A DNA stretch of 64,000 nt from Bacteroidetes bacterium GWF2_33_16. GTDB taxonomy: Bacteria; Bacteroidota; Bacteroidia; Bacteroidales; UBA12077. Every line of letters begins with the position of its first letter. The stretch's first letter is position 1. Both the position numbers and the translations under genes were made by a program. Below the pieces are notes generated by a model. It was not told where the DNA came from. It made no database searches and saw only the letters and a list, made by a program, of their open reading frames with translations. Location of the stretch: assembly GCA_001768565.1 (NCBI GenBank), contig MEOE01000016.1, forward strand, positions 186,001-250,000, given 5' to 3'. Below, in pieces: positions 1 through 10,025 of the stretch.

Positions 1-1687
1 CGATTATTGTTATCAAATCCTTGGTCAATCATTCTATTTTCAGGATAATAATAAAAAGTCACTTGAGTATTTCGAGAAATTTCTTGAAAATCAAATTAAA
101 AATAACAATGAAAAAGGACTTGCGAGGGCATATAACAACCTGGGTATTGTATATAGATCAACCGAGAACTATGGAAAAGCAATAGAATACTACGAAAAAT
201 CTCTTGATCTTAATAAAAAACTTGATGACAAAAGAGGACTCAGTAGTTCATATAACAATCTTGGAGTGTTGCATGAGCACCTTAATCTTTTTGCTCAGGC
301 TCGAGATTATTATAAAAAATCCCTCGATCTTGAAATTGAATTAGGTGATATGGATGGTATTTCAACATCATATCTTAATCTTGGTGGTATAAATCTGAAA
401 TTAAAGAAATTTAACGAGGCTATTGCTTTCTGCGAGAAAAGTATGGAGATTGCTCAAGCAAATGGTTTTAAAATAACTTTGGAATTAACTTATGATATCC
501 TTTATAAGATTTATAAAGAAACAAATGCATATGAAAAGTCGCTATACTATCTGGAGTTATATAATCAACTGAATAATAAGCGTATTAACGAAGAATCAAG
601 TGTTCGTGTTGCAGAACTTGAGCTAAAATACAATTCCGATAAACATCAACAGGAAATTAGTCTACTCAACAGACAAAAAAAGCTGAGATCTGTATTAATG
701 TATGTTCTTTTTGGAGCAATCCTGATTTTTATAATACAAATTATTTTTATGATTCGTGAAAACAAGAAAAGGAGAAGGAACAATCAACTTTTACGAATAC
801 AAAATCAGGAAATACTTCAACATAAAGAGGAAATTGAAACCCAACGCGACGAAATAGAAGCTCAAAGAGATGAGATTCAACGACAGATAGAGATAGCTGA
901 ATACCATAAAGATCAGGTAGTTAAGCAAAACAAAGATATGACTGATAGTATTGAATATGCAAAAAATATTCAGATAGCTTTGTTTCCTGATAAGTTTACA
1001 TTGCAAAAAGTTTTAAACAAGGGATTCTGCTTATTTAAACCAAAAGATATTGTTAGTGGTGACTTCTATTGGGTTGCTCAAATCGGAAACAAATCGATCA
1101 TTGTGGCTGCGGATTGCACCGGACATGGTGTTCCCGGAGCTTTTATGAGTATTATTGGAATAAATTTTTTAAATGAAATTGTTTTTGATGAGCATATTAT
1201 TACTCCAAATGAAATACTAAACCGATTACGAAAAAAGATTGTAAAAACTCTCGTAAGCTCAAATAAAATTGATGAAGCAAAAGACGCCATTGATATTTCG
1301 CTAATAGTGATCGACCGCGAAAATATGAAGCTTGAGTATGCAGGAGCCTACAATCATTTATACTTTATCCGCGACCATATGCTTGAGATTATTAGGGCTG
1401 ACAAAATGCCTGTAGGTATCTCAGCAAAAGCAATGGATCCATTTACAAATCACGAAATAGACATTCGCATTGGCGATCAGTTTTATATGTTTACTGATGG
1501 TTTTGTAGATCAATTTGGTGGACCGCAAAAGAAAAAATTTAGAATTGGAAACCTTCGCGAATTGCTACTAGATGTTCATGAGAAACCAATCGATGAACAG
1601 AAGCAAATTATTTTCGAAACCTTCATCAACTGGAGAGGTACTCAACAACAAGTTGATGATATACTACTTATAGGCATAAGGATTTAA
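1..1687 (+). CDS. TPR-SpoIIE/PP2C-type serine phosphatase, 5' end outside window
   Basis: The reading frame is open from base 2 to the stop at 1687, so the gene begins left of the window and the GTG at 266 is not its start. The visible part starts with tetratricopeptide repeats (about bases 60-480, repeated YNNLG and YYEKSLDL units). A single transmembrane helix follows (about 690-760), then a basic stretch and a long Glu/Gln-rich coiled coil (about 770-970). The C-terminal SpoIIE/PP2C phosphatase domain (about 1040-1687) shows the metal-binding signatures SGDFYW, DCTGHGVPGAF and FTDG, plus a terminal VDDILL. This architecture is common in Bacteroidetes, where it acts in partner-switching or stress signalling; a substrate cannot be read from the sequence. 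No sensor domain other than the TPRs is visible because the N-terminus is missing. Confidence 0.9.
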   Translation, partial: DYCYQILGQSFYFQDNNKKSLEYFEKFLENQIKNNNEKGLARAYNNLGIVYRSTENYGKAIEYYEKSLDLNKKLDDKRGLSSSYNNLGVLHEHLNLFAQARDYYKKSLDLEIELGDMDGISTSYLNLGGINLKLKKFNEAIAFCEKSMEIAQANGFKITLELTYDILYKIYKETNAYEKSLYYLELYNQLNNKRINEESSVRVAELELKYNSDKHQQEISLLNRQKKLRSVLMYVLFGAILIFIIQIIFMIRENKKRRRNNQLLRIQNQEILQHKEEIETQRDEIEAQRDEIQRQIEIAEYHKDQVVKQNKDMTDSIEYAKNIQIALFPDKFTLQKVLNKGFCLFKPKDIVSGDFYWVAQIGNKSIIVAADCTGHGVPGAFMSIIGINFLNEIVFDEHIITPNEILNRLRKKIVKTLVSSNKIDEAKDAIDISLIVIDRENMKLEYAGAYNHLYFIRDHMLEIIRADKMPVGISAKAMDPFTNHEIDIRIGDQFYMFTDGFVDQFGGPQKKKFRIGNLRELLLDVHEKPIDEQKQIIFETFINWRGTQQQVDDILLIGIRI

Positions 1688-1716
1688 CTTTTTTACTCCT
1701 TTTTTGTTTTGTACTT

Positions 1717-2283
1717 ATGAATATGCATACACTACATATTAAAAACATGGTTTGTCCAAGATGTATTATGGCTGTAAAAGATTTATTTAAGAAGCTCGAT
1801 TATACATTGGTTGATATTAAACTTGGCGAAACAATTATTAAAGCTGATCAAATAAATTATGAACTTATTCGTGATGAACTTAAGTTGCTGGGATTCGAAT
1901 TGCTCGAGGATAAAAAGTTGCAACTAATTGATAAGATTAAAACTCTGATTATTGATTATATACATTATAGCGGAGATCAGATATTCAAAACGAACTTCTC
2001 AGATTATCTTGTCGAAAAAATGGGTAAAGATTATAATTACCTAACAAGCCTCTTTTCAAGTATTGAAAATATTACAATTGAGAAATTTTTAATAAAACAA
2101 AAGATTGAAAAAGTTAAAGAATTAATTGTATATGATGAGCTTAATATTAATGAAATAGCGCTAAAGTTAAATTATAGCAGCAGTGCACATTTAAGTAGCC
2201 AGTTTAAAAATGAAACCGGACTAACACCATCACAGTTTAAAAAAATACAGAACAAGAGCCGTAAAAGTCTTTCTGACTTATAA
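1717..2283 (+). CDS. AraC-family regulator with HMA-like N-terminal domain, probable copper sensor
   Basis: The protein has 188 aa. Residues 1-65 resemble a heavy-metal-associated domain with a CxxC pair (NMVCPRCIMAV) near the N-terminus. Residues about 125-185 form an AraC-type double helix-turn-helix ending in the typical NETGLTPSQFKK motif. Bacteroidetes copper operons often start with such a metal-domain/AraC hybrid, and here a small HMA protein and a CopA ATPase follow on the same strand. I infer that it senses Cu(I) through the two cysteines and activates the downstream genes. It starts 30 nt after the phosphatase gene, but the metal genes have their own promoter at 2350. Confidence 0.8.
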   Translation: MNMHTLHIKNMVCPRCIMAVKDLFKKLDYTLVDIKLGETIIKADQINYELIRDELKLLGFELLEDKKLQLIDKIKTLIIDYIHYSGDQIFKTNFSDYLVEKMGKDYNYLTSLFSSIENITIEKFLIKQKIEKVKELIVYDELNINEIALKLNYSSSAHLSSQFKNETGLTPSQFKKIQNKSRKSLSDL

Positions 2284-2349
2284 TTACAAAAAACAATAAT
2301 TTTGTAAAAAAAAATGAAAATTATATAACAAAAACACTGTTTCTTACCT

Positions 2350-2379
2350 TATATTTGTATTATTCTAAATTCAATTTAG
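2350..2379 (+). promoter_or_regulatory. Promoter -7 box and perfect palindrome ahead of copper genes
   Basis: TATATTTG at 2350-2357 fits the Bacteroidetes -7 consensus TAnnTTTG. Just downstream, at about the expected transcription start, lies the perfect inverted repeat CTAAATT-C-AATTTAG (2365-2379). It could be an operator for the AraC/HMA regulator or an early transcript hairpin. No clear -33 element was found. The remaining leader to 2485 is about 105 nt with no ORF. Confidence 0.5.
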
Positions 2380-2485
2380 AAATCCTACAAGGTGCTCCGG
2401 AAGTAAGGGTTAATAACAAGGTAATTTTTCTCATAATCATTTTCTTGAAAAGCTTTCGGGGCCCTTTTTATTAAAATCAAAACAA

Positions 2486-2710
2486 ATGAATATTATTAAG
2501 TTTAAAACCAGCTTAAAATGCGGAGGCTGTATCAATGCTATACGTCCACATTTAAATAAAATTGACGGAATTCAATCTTGGGATGTAGATCTGGATAGTC
2601 CTAACAAAACATTGTCAGTTAATACGGAAGCTCCTTCAACTGAAGATCTGCAAAATACCATAATAATAGCATTTAAAAAAGCTGGGTATTCGGCTGAATT
2701 AATTAAATAA
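2486..2710 (+). CDS. Small heavy-metal-associated (HMA) protein, CopZ-like copper chaperone
   Basis: This is a free-standing 74-aa HMA fold. The metal site is the CGGC motif near residue 12 ([10 protein letters not shown]), followed by the usual beta-alpha-beta-beta-alpha-beta pattern and the GYSAE ending typical of HMA domains. It probably carries Cu(I) in the cytoplasm and hands it to the ATPase encoded 20 nt downstream. Compared with the canonical MxCxxC loop, the residue before the first Cys is Lys and the two middle residues are Gly, as seen in many Bacteroidetes versions. Assignment to copper rests on the neighbouring CopA. Confidence 0.8.
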   Translation: MNIIKFKTSLKCGGCINAIRPHLNKIDGIQSWDVDLDSPNKTLSVNTEAPSTEDLQNTIIIAFKKAGYSAELIK

Positions 2711-2730
2711 GGTTGGTCAATTTTATTATT

Positions 2731-4938
2731 ATGACAAAAGAAACTTTCATGGTGGATGGAATGAGCTGTGCATCATGCGCCATTAGTGTTGAGACTATTC
2801 TCTCGTCGTTTAATGGAGTTAAAACAGCCCGTGTTAATTATGCAAATAGTTCTGCTTTTGTTGAATATGATAATGCCATTACAACATTTGCTGAACTTGC
2901 AAAAGCCATTGAGCAAATTGGGTATTCGTTAAAAATTGATACTTCTGATAATGCTATACTATCTGACGAAGAAGAAAAAAAGAAACTACAAAAAGCAAAA
3001 CAAAAGGCTTTCTATTCAATTCTTCTAGCATTACCGGTTTTTACAATTGCCATGTTTTTTCACCATTTACCTTTTGGTAATTGGATAATGTTGTTTTTTA
3101 CTATCCCAATAATATTTTGGTTTGGACGCGATTTTTATATTATTGCCTACAAACAAGCAATACATAAGTCGGCAAACATGGATACACTGGTTGCCTTAGG
3201 TACTGGATCAGCTTTTATAATTAGCTTATTTAACACCTTTGTTCCATCTTATTTGCTTTCTAAAGGAATACAACCTCATGTTTATTACGAAGCAGCAACA
3301 GTAATAATTTCATTAATTCTGTTGGGCAGGTATCTCGAAGAAAAGGCAAAATCAAAAACATCCGATTCTATAAAGAAGTTAATGGGATTAAAAGTTAAGT
3401 CGGCTATAGTTATTCGTGATGGAAAAGAAATGAAAATTTCCATTGATGATGTTGTAATTGGAGAAATTATTATAATTCGACCAGGAGAAAAAATCCCTGT
3501 AGATGGTAAAATATTGGAAGGCCATTCGGCTGTTGACGAAAGCATGTTAACCGGAGAATCGATGCCAGTTGAAAAAACTAATGGTGATTTTGTTATTGGT
3601 TCAACAGTAAATAAAACTGGTAGTTTTACCATGGTTGCCGAGAAGATTGGTAAAAATACCATGCTTGCTCAGATTATCGAATTGGTAAAAACTGCTCAGG
3701 GCAGTAAAGCTCCTGTACAGAAACTTACAGATAAAATTGCTTCTATTTTTGTACCTATTGTTATATTTATTGCTTTGCTTAGCGCATTATTCTGGTATCT
3801 TTTGGGTCCTGATCCTGCATTAACACATGCATTTGTAACACTAATAACTGTTTTGATTATAGCTTGTCCTTGTGCTTTAGGATTAGCAACACCAACCGCA
3901 TTAATTGTTGGTATTGGTAAAGGTGCGGAAAGTGGAATCCTTATTAGGAATGCCGAAAGCCTTGAGAAAGCAAGGCAATTAGATGTTATTGTTCTTGATA
4001 AAACAGGAACAATAACCCAAGGAAAACCTGACGTACACGAAACAATCTGGCTTAAAAGCAAATTAGATCAAAAAACTATACTCGAAGAGATTATTGCTAT
4101 CGAGAAAAAATCGGAACATCCTTTAGCCGAATCAATTGTTAAACACTTTGAAGAATTTGCCAATACACAATTACAAGTTGAAAACTTCGAAAGTCAAACT
4201 GGACGAGGCGTTTCTGCTATTGTAAATGGCAGAAAATACCTTATTGGCAACTATCTTCTAATGAAAGAATCAGGTATTGATATTGAAAAAGAGCAAAAAT
4301 ACTTTACCGGTTTCGGTTTAACAGCGCAAACGCATGTTTTCATCTCCAGAAACAATACACTAATTGGATTATTCATAATATCAGATCAAATAAAATCGAG
4401 CTCCTGGAGAGCAATAAAAAAACTGCAAAATATGAACCTAAAAGTTCATATGCTTACCGGGGACAATGAGGCTACTGCCGATACTATCGCGAAACAAGCA
4501 GGAGTAGATTATTATAAAGCGGAACTCTTACCTGAAGATAAACTGAATTATATAAAAGATTTACAAAAGCGAGGATTAAAAGTAGCAATGGTTGGTGATG
4601 GAATTAACGATTCTCCTGCCCTTGCTCAGGCAAATGTAGGAATTGCAATGGGACAAGGAACCGATATTGCGATTGAAAGTGCCGACATAACTCTGGTTAA
4701 GGGAGATCTTGAAAAAATTGCATCTGCCATTAAACTCTCTGGTTTAACTATTCGAACAATTAAACAGAATCTTTTCTGGGCATTTATTTACAACATTATT
4801 GCCATACCTGTTGCTGCCGGAATTCTATATCCAATAAATGGATTTTTGTTAAACCCAATGATTGCCGGAGGAGCTATGGCTTTTAGCTCGGTTTCGGTAG
4901 TACTGAATAGTTTGAGATTGAAAACAAAAAAGATATAA
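2731..4938 (+). CDS. copA: Copper-exporting P1B-type ATPase
   Basis: This inner-membrane P-type ATPase pumps Cu(I) out of the cytoplasm. I chose the ATG at 2731 (735 aa) over an upstream in-frame TTG at 2713, because the HMA domain begins directly after it. It has one N-terminal HMA domain with CASC (Cys13/Cys16), membrane helices from about residue 90, the actuator TGES motif, the transport motif CPC (about 379-381) followed by ALGLATP, the phosphorylated Asp in DKTGT (about 423), an SEHPLAE His-Pro motif and the hinge [10 protein letters not shown] (about 622). CPC plus the HP motif defines subgroup P1B-1 (Cu+/Ag+). It forms an operon with the HMA protein upstream. All catalytic motifs are intact. 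Confidence 0.95.
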   Translation: MTKETFMVDGMSCASCAISVETILSSFNGVKTARVNYANSSAFVEYDNAITTFAELAKAIEQIGYSLKIDTSDNAILSDEEEKKKLQKAKQKAFYSILLALPVFTIAMFFHHLPFGNWIMLFFTIPIIFWFGRDFYIIAYKQAIHKSANMDTLVALGTGSAFIISLFNTFVPSYLLSKGIQPHVYYEAATVIISLILLGRYLEEKAKSKTSDSIKKLMGLKVKSAIVIRDGKEMKISIDDVVIGEIIIIRPGEKIPVDGKILEGHSAVDESMLTGESMPVEKTNGDFVIGSTVNKTGSFTMVAEKIGKNTMLAQIIELVKTAQGSKAPVQKLTDKIASIFVPIVIFIALLSALFWYLLGPDPALTHAFVTLITVLIIACPCALGLATPTALIVGIGKGAESGILIRNAESLEKARQLDVIVLDKTGTITQGKPDVHETIWLKSKLDQKTILEEIIAIEKKSEHPLAESIVKHFEEFANTQLQVENFESQTGRGVSAIVNGRKYLIGNYLLMKESGIDIEKEQKYFTGFGLTAQTHVFISRNNTLIGLFIISDQIKSSSWRAIKKLQNMNLKVHMLTGDNEATADTIAKQAGVDYYKAELLPEDKLNYIKDLQKRGLKVAMVGDGINDSPALAQANVGIAMGQGTDIAIESADITLVKGDLEKIASAIKLSGLTIRTIKQNLFWAFIYNIIAIPVAAGILYPINGFLLNPMIAGGAMAFSSVSVVLNSLRLKTKKI

Positions 4939-4951
4939 GGTTTAGTTTTTA

Positions 4952-6103
4952 TTAGCTCCATACTCCAGGAATTATTGTGCTACAGTTTTTACATTTGCCA
5001 TTTACAAGATTCTTTTGTAAAATCTGAAATCCTTTACGTTCAACCACTATGTTTTTACATTTTGGACAAACAGTATTTTGCGCATCGGAGCTAGGGACAT
5101 TGCCAATGTATATATATTTTAATCCTGAATTGGTGGCAATATCTTTTGCTTGGTTTAAAATACTTACAGATGTTGCAGGCAAATGAGTAAGCTTGTACAT
5201 TGGATGAAACCGGCTAAAATGAAGGGGTGTATCTTCGAAGCCATTGTTATAAAGCCATTCGCACATTCGCTTAATCATATCCAAATCATCAGTCCATTGT
5301 GGAACAATAAGATTGGTAATCTCGAGCCAAACGCCTTCTTGTTTCAGAATTTTTAATGTGTTTAAAACCGGCTCGAGTTCTCCTCCATTAAGTCGGTTAT
5401 AAATATCATTGTCGAAACTTTTTAGATCGATATTGGCGGCATCAATAAAAGGAGTCAACTCTCGTAATGGGTTATCGTTAATGTAACCAGCTGAAACCAA
5501 CACATTCTTTATTCCGTTTTGCTTGGCAATTTTAGACGAATCGATTACATATTCGTAAAAAACAATTGGCTCCGAATATGTATATGAAATAGATAAGCAC
5601 TTATATTCTTTGGCTTGCTTGTATACTTCTTCGGGCATTAGCTCGTAATTGCGGGTATCTTTAGGACTAACCTGCGATATTTGCCAGTTCTGACAATTCA
5701 AACATGCCAAATTGCAACCTGCAACGGCAAGCGAATAAGACCGGCTTGCAGGTAAAAAATGATAAAGCGGCTTTTTCTCAATTGGATCAACATTAATTGA
5801 GCAAGGATTACCATATCCAATCGAATAAACTTTTCCTTTATAATTAATTCGTGATCTGCAGTCTCCCTCATCACCTTCTTTTATTGTACATTCGTTTGGA
5901 CATAGCGTACACTTAACTCCTCGCGCTGTTTGAATATAAAATTTTGATTCTTTGCTCCACTTCCATATTTCATCAGACTTCTCGAAAAATGAATTTGCAC
6001 TCCTTGTTAATGCAAAAGTGTTATTTGTACCCAATGCAAATGCACACGTTCCCAAAAGTCCACATTTTATAAAATCGCGTTTATTTAATTTCTTATTACT
6101 CAT
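4952..6103 (-). CDS. amrS: AmmeMemoRadiSam system radical SAM enzyme
   Basis: This 383-aa radical SAM protein belongs to the PflA-like family that accompanies Memo and AMMECR1 proteins. The [4Fe-4S]/SAM site is CNLACLNC (Cys130, 134, 137; CxxxCxxC). There is an additional Cys-rich N-terminal region (CTLCPNEC, then DCRSR) and a C-terminal zinc-ribbon-like pair of CxxC motifs (CPKC, CKNC). Residues 1-31 resemble a signal sequence (KLNKRDFIKCGLLG, then AFALG), so export or membrane association is possible; this is unusual for a radical SAM enzyme and could be a relic. It is the last gene of a three-gene minus-strand group with the Memo-AMMECR1 fusion. The reaction is not established as far as I know. 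Confidence 0.9.
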   Translation of the reverse strand: MSNKKLNKRDFIKCGLLGTCAFALGTNNTFALTRSANSFFEKSDEIWKWSKESKFYIQTARGVKCTLCPNECTIKEGDEGDCRSRINYKGKVYSIGYGNPCSINVDPIEKKPLYHFLPASRSYSLAVAGCNLACLNCQNWQISQVSPKDTRNYELMPEEVYKQAKEYKCLSISYTYSEPIVFYEYVIDSSKIAKQNGIKNVLVSAGYINDNPLRELTPFIDAANIDLKSFDNDIYNRLNGGELEPVLNTLKILKQEGVWLEITNLIVPQWTDDLDMIKRMCEWLYNNGFEDTPLHFSRFHPMYKLTHLPATSVSILNQAKDIATNSGLKYIYIGNVPSSDAQNTVCPKCKNIVVERKGFQILQKNLVNGKCKNCSTIIPGVWS

Positions 6104-6228
6104 TGTACAATTTTATGGGGAGCAAGCAATGTAACAAATTTAAAAGTGATGAGAACCAAAAGCAAGTTTTTATGACATTTATTCGATTATAGCAGATAAT
6201 GTTACATTAATCTTTGTGAGATTTTAGT

Positions 6229-8367
6229 TTATCTTTTTTTAGGATGATCTTTATAAATAAAAAGTAATGAAAGTAAACAAACAAATGCAGTACCGACAAG
6301 AGATAATTCAAATCCCAATATAGGAACAAGATAAACCGATAACAATAAAGCCCCTGCTGCCGATCCCAATAAATCTAAACCATATGCATCAGAAGCAATA
6401 ATACTAATCTCTTTTTTGCCAAGGTGAGTTGATATTGAAAAAATAGCACCACTTAGTAAAGAAATGATAAGTACTAAAAGAACAAAAATTATAACAATTG
6501 CTATCTCTGGAAAATCAACCATTCTAAATAGCTTAAATACCAATGGTAGAGTAATTGTAAAACCAAGAATTATAGCTAACAGATATGCTGGCAATCGACT
6601 GGAAGCCTGTTTTATAACCCGTTGCCAATGGAGCGATCCAATAGCTAATCCTCCCATAAAAATCATAAAAAATACACCCGCGGCAAAATATACATATCCA
6701 TAAAGTACTTGGAAAACCAGTAACAACAGAAGTTCAATACTTGTTCCAGCAAATCCTGCAGCAAAAACAGATTTGTTTAGTGCACTTGCTCTGAAATAAA
6801 AAAATCCCGTAAATAGAATTATAAGTAAAGCCGGAATCCAGTAACTAATTTTAAAATAACTTAACCAGAGCTTAATGCTACTTTGGTAACCAACTGGATT
6901 AAAATCCCTGTTAATGGAAACTTTCGAATCAAGCTGACTCATTAGATTAGCACTTCGTTCTTGCAACAAATCATCATGAAAATAAAACGAGTTAACATAT
7001 TCGTTCTGAATCATTTTCTGCTCTAAAACCTGAGTTATGTTGCCATTTAATGAGTAATCAGAAGCTAGAATAAAGTCTTCAACACCGGGTAAAATCAGAA
7101 TGTTTTTAAATTCAGTTTTAAGTGTTGCCGCTAATACAGACAAGAGTTTTCGTGCTTCATCGTTCAGATAGTTAGAGCTCGATGGCATAGAAATACAAAC
7201 AACAGCATTGCTTGTAAGTCGCTTTTTAAGTAATGAAAAAAACTCAACCGTATAAAACCTGTTAAACTGAATTGTTGATGGCTTTGGCAAATTTATCAGC
7301 ACTACATCATACAATGTTGATGCTTTCTTTAAATAACGGATAGGATCATTCTCAATCAGGTTTAAAACTTCGGAAGATTTTACATCTAAATATTTTTTTG
7401 CCAATCGAATAACACCCGGATTAACATCAATATAATCAATTTTTTTAACAGGATATTTTAATATTTCGGGAATTGCTCCGGTAATAATTCCCGATAAAAC
7501 CAGCACATTTTGAGGATTATCGTGTTGAATCATTGCAAAATGTACTGACTCTTCACGTAAGGCAACATCACCTGAAGTAGCCATTAAAACATTGTTTTCG
7601 TAAAAGTTTACCTGCCCTGCCTGATTTGTTACAACTAATATTCCATAAGGTGTCTCATCAATATGTTGTATTATTTGATTTGGATAAGATAATTCTCGAA
7701 TAGATTTGTCAAGGTTGTTTGTAAGATAGAGGAAATTAAAGAGCATAAAAATAAATACCAGTATTCCTGAAATAAGGAAACTCTTATTTTTTATGCTTAA
7801 TACAGCTGTTATTGCAACAACCAGAATCATAACAACATATAAACTCTGAAAAGTTGATAAAAACCAGATCAATACAATATTGAGAATTAATCCTCCGGCC
7901 ATACTACCAATTGACTCCAGTGCATATATCGATCCTATTTTGTTTTGATTATTATTTATCGATTCTGTTTTGGCAAATAGAGTAAACAACATACCCGAAA
8001 TAATACAAAAAGGACTTAACACAAGAAGTGTGTAATAAAAAGCATCGGTTAAGCCAAGCATTATGCCCGGTGTAAAAAATATTCGCGATAAAAAATGCAA
8101 CTCCAGAACAGTTAGAATAGGAATAAAAGCCAAGCTACCCAGAAGTATTAAGATTGTCTCGTTTTGTTTTTTATAAGATTTTAGAAATCGCCCAAGATAT
8201 GCTCCCAACCCGGTTAGTAGCATCCATGTTGCCAGAATTATACCTATTATTAATTCGTTGCCATTAAAGAAGGTAAGAAACTCGCGCAATAAAATTACCT
8301 GAGTTACGAATGCTATAAAACCAAGTAATATTATGGCAAATTTAAGTTGAAGGCTTTTATGGGTCAA
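6229..8367 (-). CDS. Polytopic membrane protein with spermidine synthase-like domain
   Basis: This 712-aa protein has three parts. An N-terminal membrane block of about 6-7 helices (1-220) begins with a conserved REFLTFFNGNEL segment. A soluble Rossmann methyltransferase/aminopropyltransferase-like domain follows (about 230-430), with a nucleotide-binding motif around DYIDVNPGVIRLAKKYL. A second membrane block (about 480-705) completes it. This matches the fused MFS/spermidine-synthase-like family. True polyamine synthesis is uncertain: the family is rarely characterised and the membrane location is atypical. It sits between the Memo-AMMECR1 gene and the radical SAM gene, so a role linked to that system is a reasonable inference. 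Confidence 0.8.
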   Translation of the reverse strand: MTHKSLQLKFAIILLGFIAFVTQVILLREFLTFFNGNELIIGIILATWMLLTGLGAYLGRFLKSYKKQNETILILLGSLAFIPILTVLELHFLSRIFFTPGIMLGLTDAFYYTLLVLSPFCIISGMLFTLFAKTESINNNQNKIGSIYALESIGSMAGGLILNIVLIWFLSTFQSLYVVMILVVAITAVLSIKNKSFLISGILVFIFMLFNFLYLTNNLDKSIRELSYPNQIIQHIDETPYGILVVTNQAGQVNFYENNVLMATSGDVALREESVHFAMIQHDNPQNVLVLSGIITGAIPEILKYPVKKIDYIDVNPGVIRLAKKYLDVKSSEVLNLIENDPIRYLKKASTLYDVVLINLPKPSTIQFNRFYTVEFFSLLKKRLTSNAVVCISMPSSSNYLNDEARKLLSVLAATLKTEFKNILILPGVEDFILASDYSLNGNITQVLEQKMIQNEYVNSFYFHDDLLQERSANLMSQLDSKVSINRDFNPVGYQSSIKLWLSYFKISYWIPALLIILFTGFFYFRASALNKSVFAAGFAGTSIELLLLLVFQVLYGYVYFAAGVFFMIFMGGLAIGSLHWQRVIKQASSRLPAYLLAIILGFTITLPLVFKLFRMVDFPEIAIVIIFVLLVLIISLLSGAIFSISTHLGKKEISIIASDAYGLDLLGSAAGALLLSVYLVPILGFELSLVGTAFVCLLSLLFIYKDHPKKR

Positions 8368-8393
8368 TTTGTTTTAGAGTATTTGTTAACTAC

Positions 8394-9917
8394 TTATTTG
8401 TCTTTTTCGCTAAAAACGAGTGCTTCATAAATATAAATATCAGCCTCTTTCCATCCATCCCAACCTAAACCAGCCTTATTCTTCGAACAATATCCAAGAA
8501 ACTCCTCTTTCGACCATCCTGTTTCTGTTGCAACCTGTGGCAAGAATGTACCAGAATAAAAACCTTTTTTAATATAAATACCATGTCTGCCCATCTCAAT
8601 CTCATCGATTGAATTTATTTTCTGCATTGGAGTAAGGACAGAAATCTCTAAATCAATATCCTTCATTTCGTCGATGGTAACTACCGAGAAACGATTATCT
8701 TCAGTTGCAGCTGAAATAGCCATTTGTTGTACAACTTTATATAATGGTTCGGAAGCAGAAAACCGACCAATACATCCACGTAAAGCACCATCTTTGTGCA
8801 ATGTAACAAATGCACCACAATTCTCTCTCATAGCAGGAGTAATATCTTTCGGGTTTACTTCAGAAGTTTTCCCTGTTTTTAGATATGTTTCGATAGTATT
8901 TCGTGCAATGGCTAATAGCTCTTTTTTTTCTTTTTTAGAAAACTCAAATTTTGTTTCAGACATATGTTGATTCTTTTTTATTGTAAAAGCAATGGCATTA
9001 TATCCAACTACACGGCTTTTATCTTGTGTTTCGTCGCCAGAGTTTTGATAATCGATATGAACTACCTTTATGTCGGGTACTGATTCTGTAATAAAAAGAA
9101 AACTTAGAACTGCCGGCCATCCACATAAACTGGTTGCAAGGTTGGGAATATTAGCAGCACCATTTTCATTGATTATATCAATCAATTTATTTGCCGAATT
9201 TGTTAAAATTGCATCGCACGTTTTTTTATCCACCTTAACTGCGTTATCATAGCTTGGATAATGTGAAAAATCGGTACTAATTACAAATAAGTTTTTATCG
9301 TTAAAATACGGCAATAAAGCCTCAGCAATCTTTTGGCAGTCATTCAGGTTTTGTGTTCCGGTAACAATAGGAACTATCTGAAATTCCTTTTTCATATGAT
9401 ATTGCAAAAAAGGCAATTGCACCTCGATACTATGCTCAGCCGAATGAGCTTCTGGATTAAATACAAATACATCATGATTTTTTATTAATTCAGAAGCCAG
9501 CTCTCTGTTTACAAAAACTTTGCCAAGCGGCGTAATAAAATCGCCAATATTATAAATCGAAGCGCCTTTAAAAATTGTCCTGTGGCTCGATGCCAGAATA
9601 AAAATATTTTCATACTCCTTATTTGGATCAATCTGATTAAAAGCAGATGCAGCAACCTTTCCAGAATAAACATATCCGGCATGAGGAGACATAATAGCTA
9701 AAACATTGTCCTGAGATTTTACTTTTTCTGCTTTTGCAAATAGTGATTGTAAAACCATTTTAAGAGCTTCGGGATTATCAGAATAAAAAGATCCAGCAAC
9801 TACCGGTTGTCGATCGATTATTGGAACTTCTCTTTTACTTTCCTGCGAATTACAAGCTATAGTAAAAATAAGAAAACTAAATACAAGTAAAATTCTACTC
9901 ATATGTTTCATACCCAA
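8394..9917 (-). CDS. Memo-AMMECR1 fusion lipoprotein (AmmeMemoRadiSam proteins B and A)
   Basis: This 507-aa fusion starts with a lipoprotein signal (hydrophobic stretch ending FTIAC, Cys about 22), which predicts an outer or inner membrane-anchored protein. Residues about 35-310 are a Memo domain with the His-bearing motif SPHAGYVYSGK and the later DFSHYPSYD. Residues about 325-500 are an AMMECR1 domain with its hallmark LRGCIG. Start candidates are the first Met, or Met3/Met6 nearer the signal peptide; the exact one does not affect the domains. In many genomes A and B are separate proteins, while here they are fused. Memo proteins bind metals at a His/Asp/Cys site; the joint function with the radical SAM partner is unknown to me. 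Confidence 0.9.
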   Translation of the reverse strand: MGMKHMSRILLVFSFLIFTIACNSQESKREVPIIDRQPVVAGSFYSDNPEALKMVLQSLFAKAEKVKSQDNVLAIMSPHAGYVYSGKVAASAFNQIDPNKEYENIFILASSHRTIFKGASIYNIGDFITPLGKVFVNRELASELIKNHDVFVFNPEAHSAEHSIEVQLPFLQYHMKKEFQIVPIVTGTQNLNDCQKIAEALLPYFNDKNLFVISTDFSHYPSYDNAVKVDKKTCDAILTNSANKLIDIINENGAANIPNLATSLCGWPAVLSFLFITESVPDIKVVHIDYQNSGDETQDKSRVVGYNAIAFTIKKNQHMSETKFEFSKKEKKELLAIARNTIETYLKTGKTSEVNPKDITPAMRENCGAFVTLHKDGALRGCIGRFSASEPLYKVVQQMAISAATEDNRFSVVTIDEMKDIDLEISVLTPMQKINSIDEIEMGRHGIYIKKGFYSGTFLPQVATETGWSKEEFLGYCSKNKAGLGWDGWKEADIYIYEALVFSEKDK

Positions 9918-10025
9918 AAAAATTTATGACAAGTTAAAAAAAATACAGGCTTTTAGCAAAAGAGCGATTACTTTTCGCTCCTATTTAATTGATTTAATTT
10001 GTACTTTTGATTGAATTTAAATTGA

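Noticed and set aside
266..1687. Gene start at GTG 266
   Set aside because: The frame is open and TPR-coding up to the window edge, so the gene begins further left.
2380..2485. Riboswitch in the copper-gene leader
   Set aside because: The leader contains GGTGCTCCGG and a GGGGCCC-TTTTT segment, but no pattern of a known riboswitch class or a convincing terminator stem.
3285..4061. Long minus-strand frames inside copA
   Set aside because: They are antisense shadows of strongly conserved P-type ATPase motifs and have no ribosome-binding site or family pattern.
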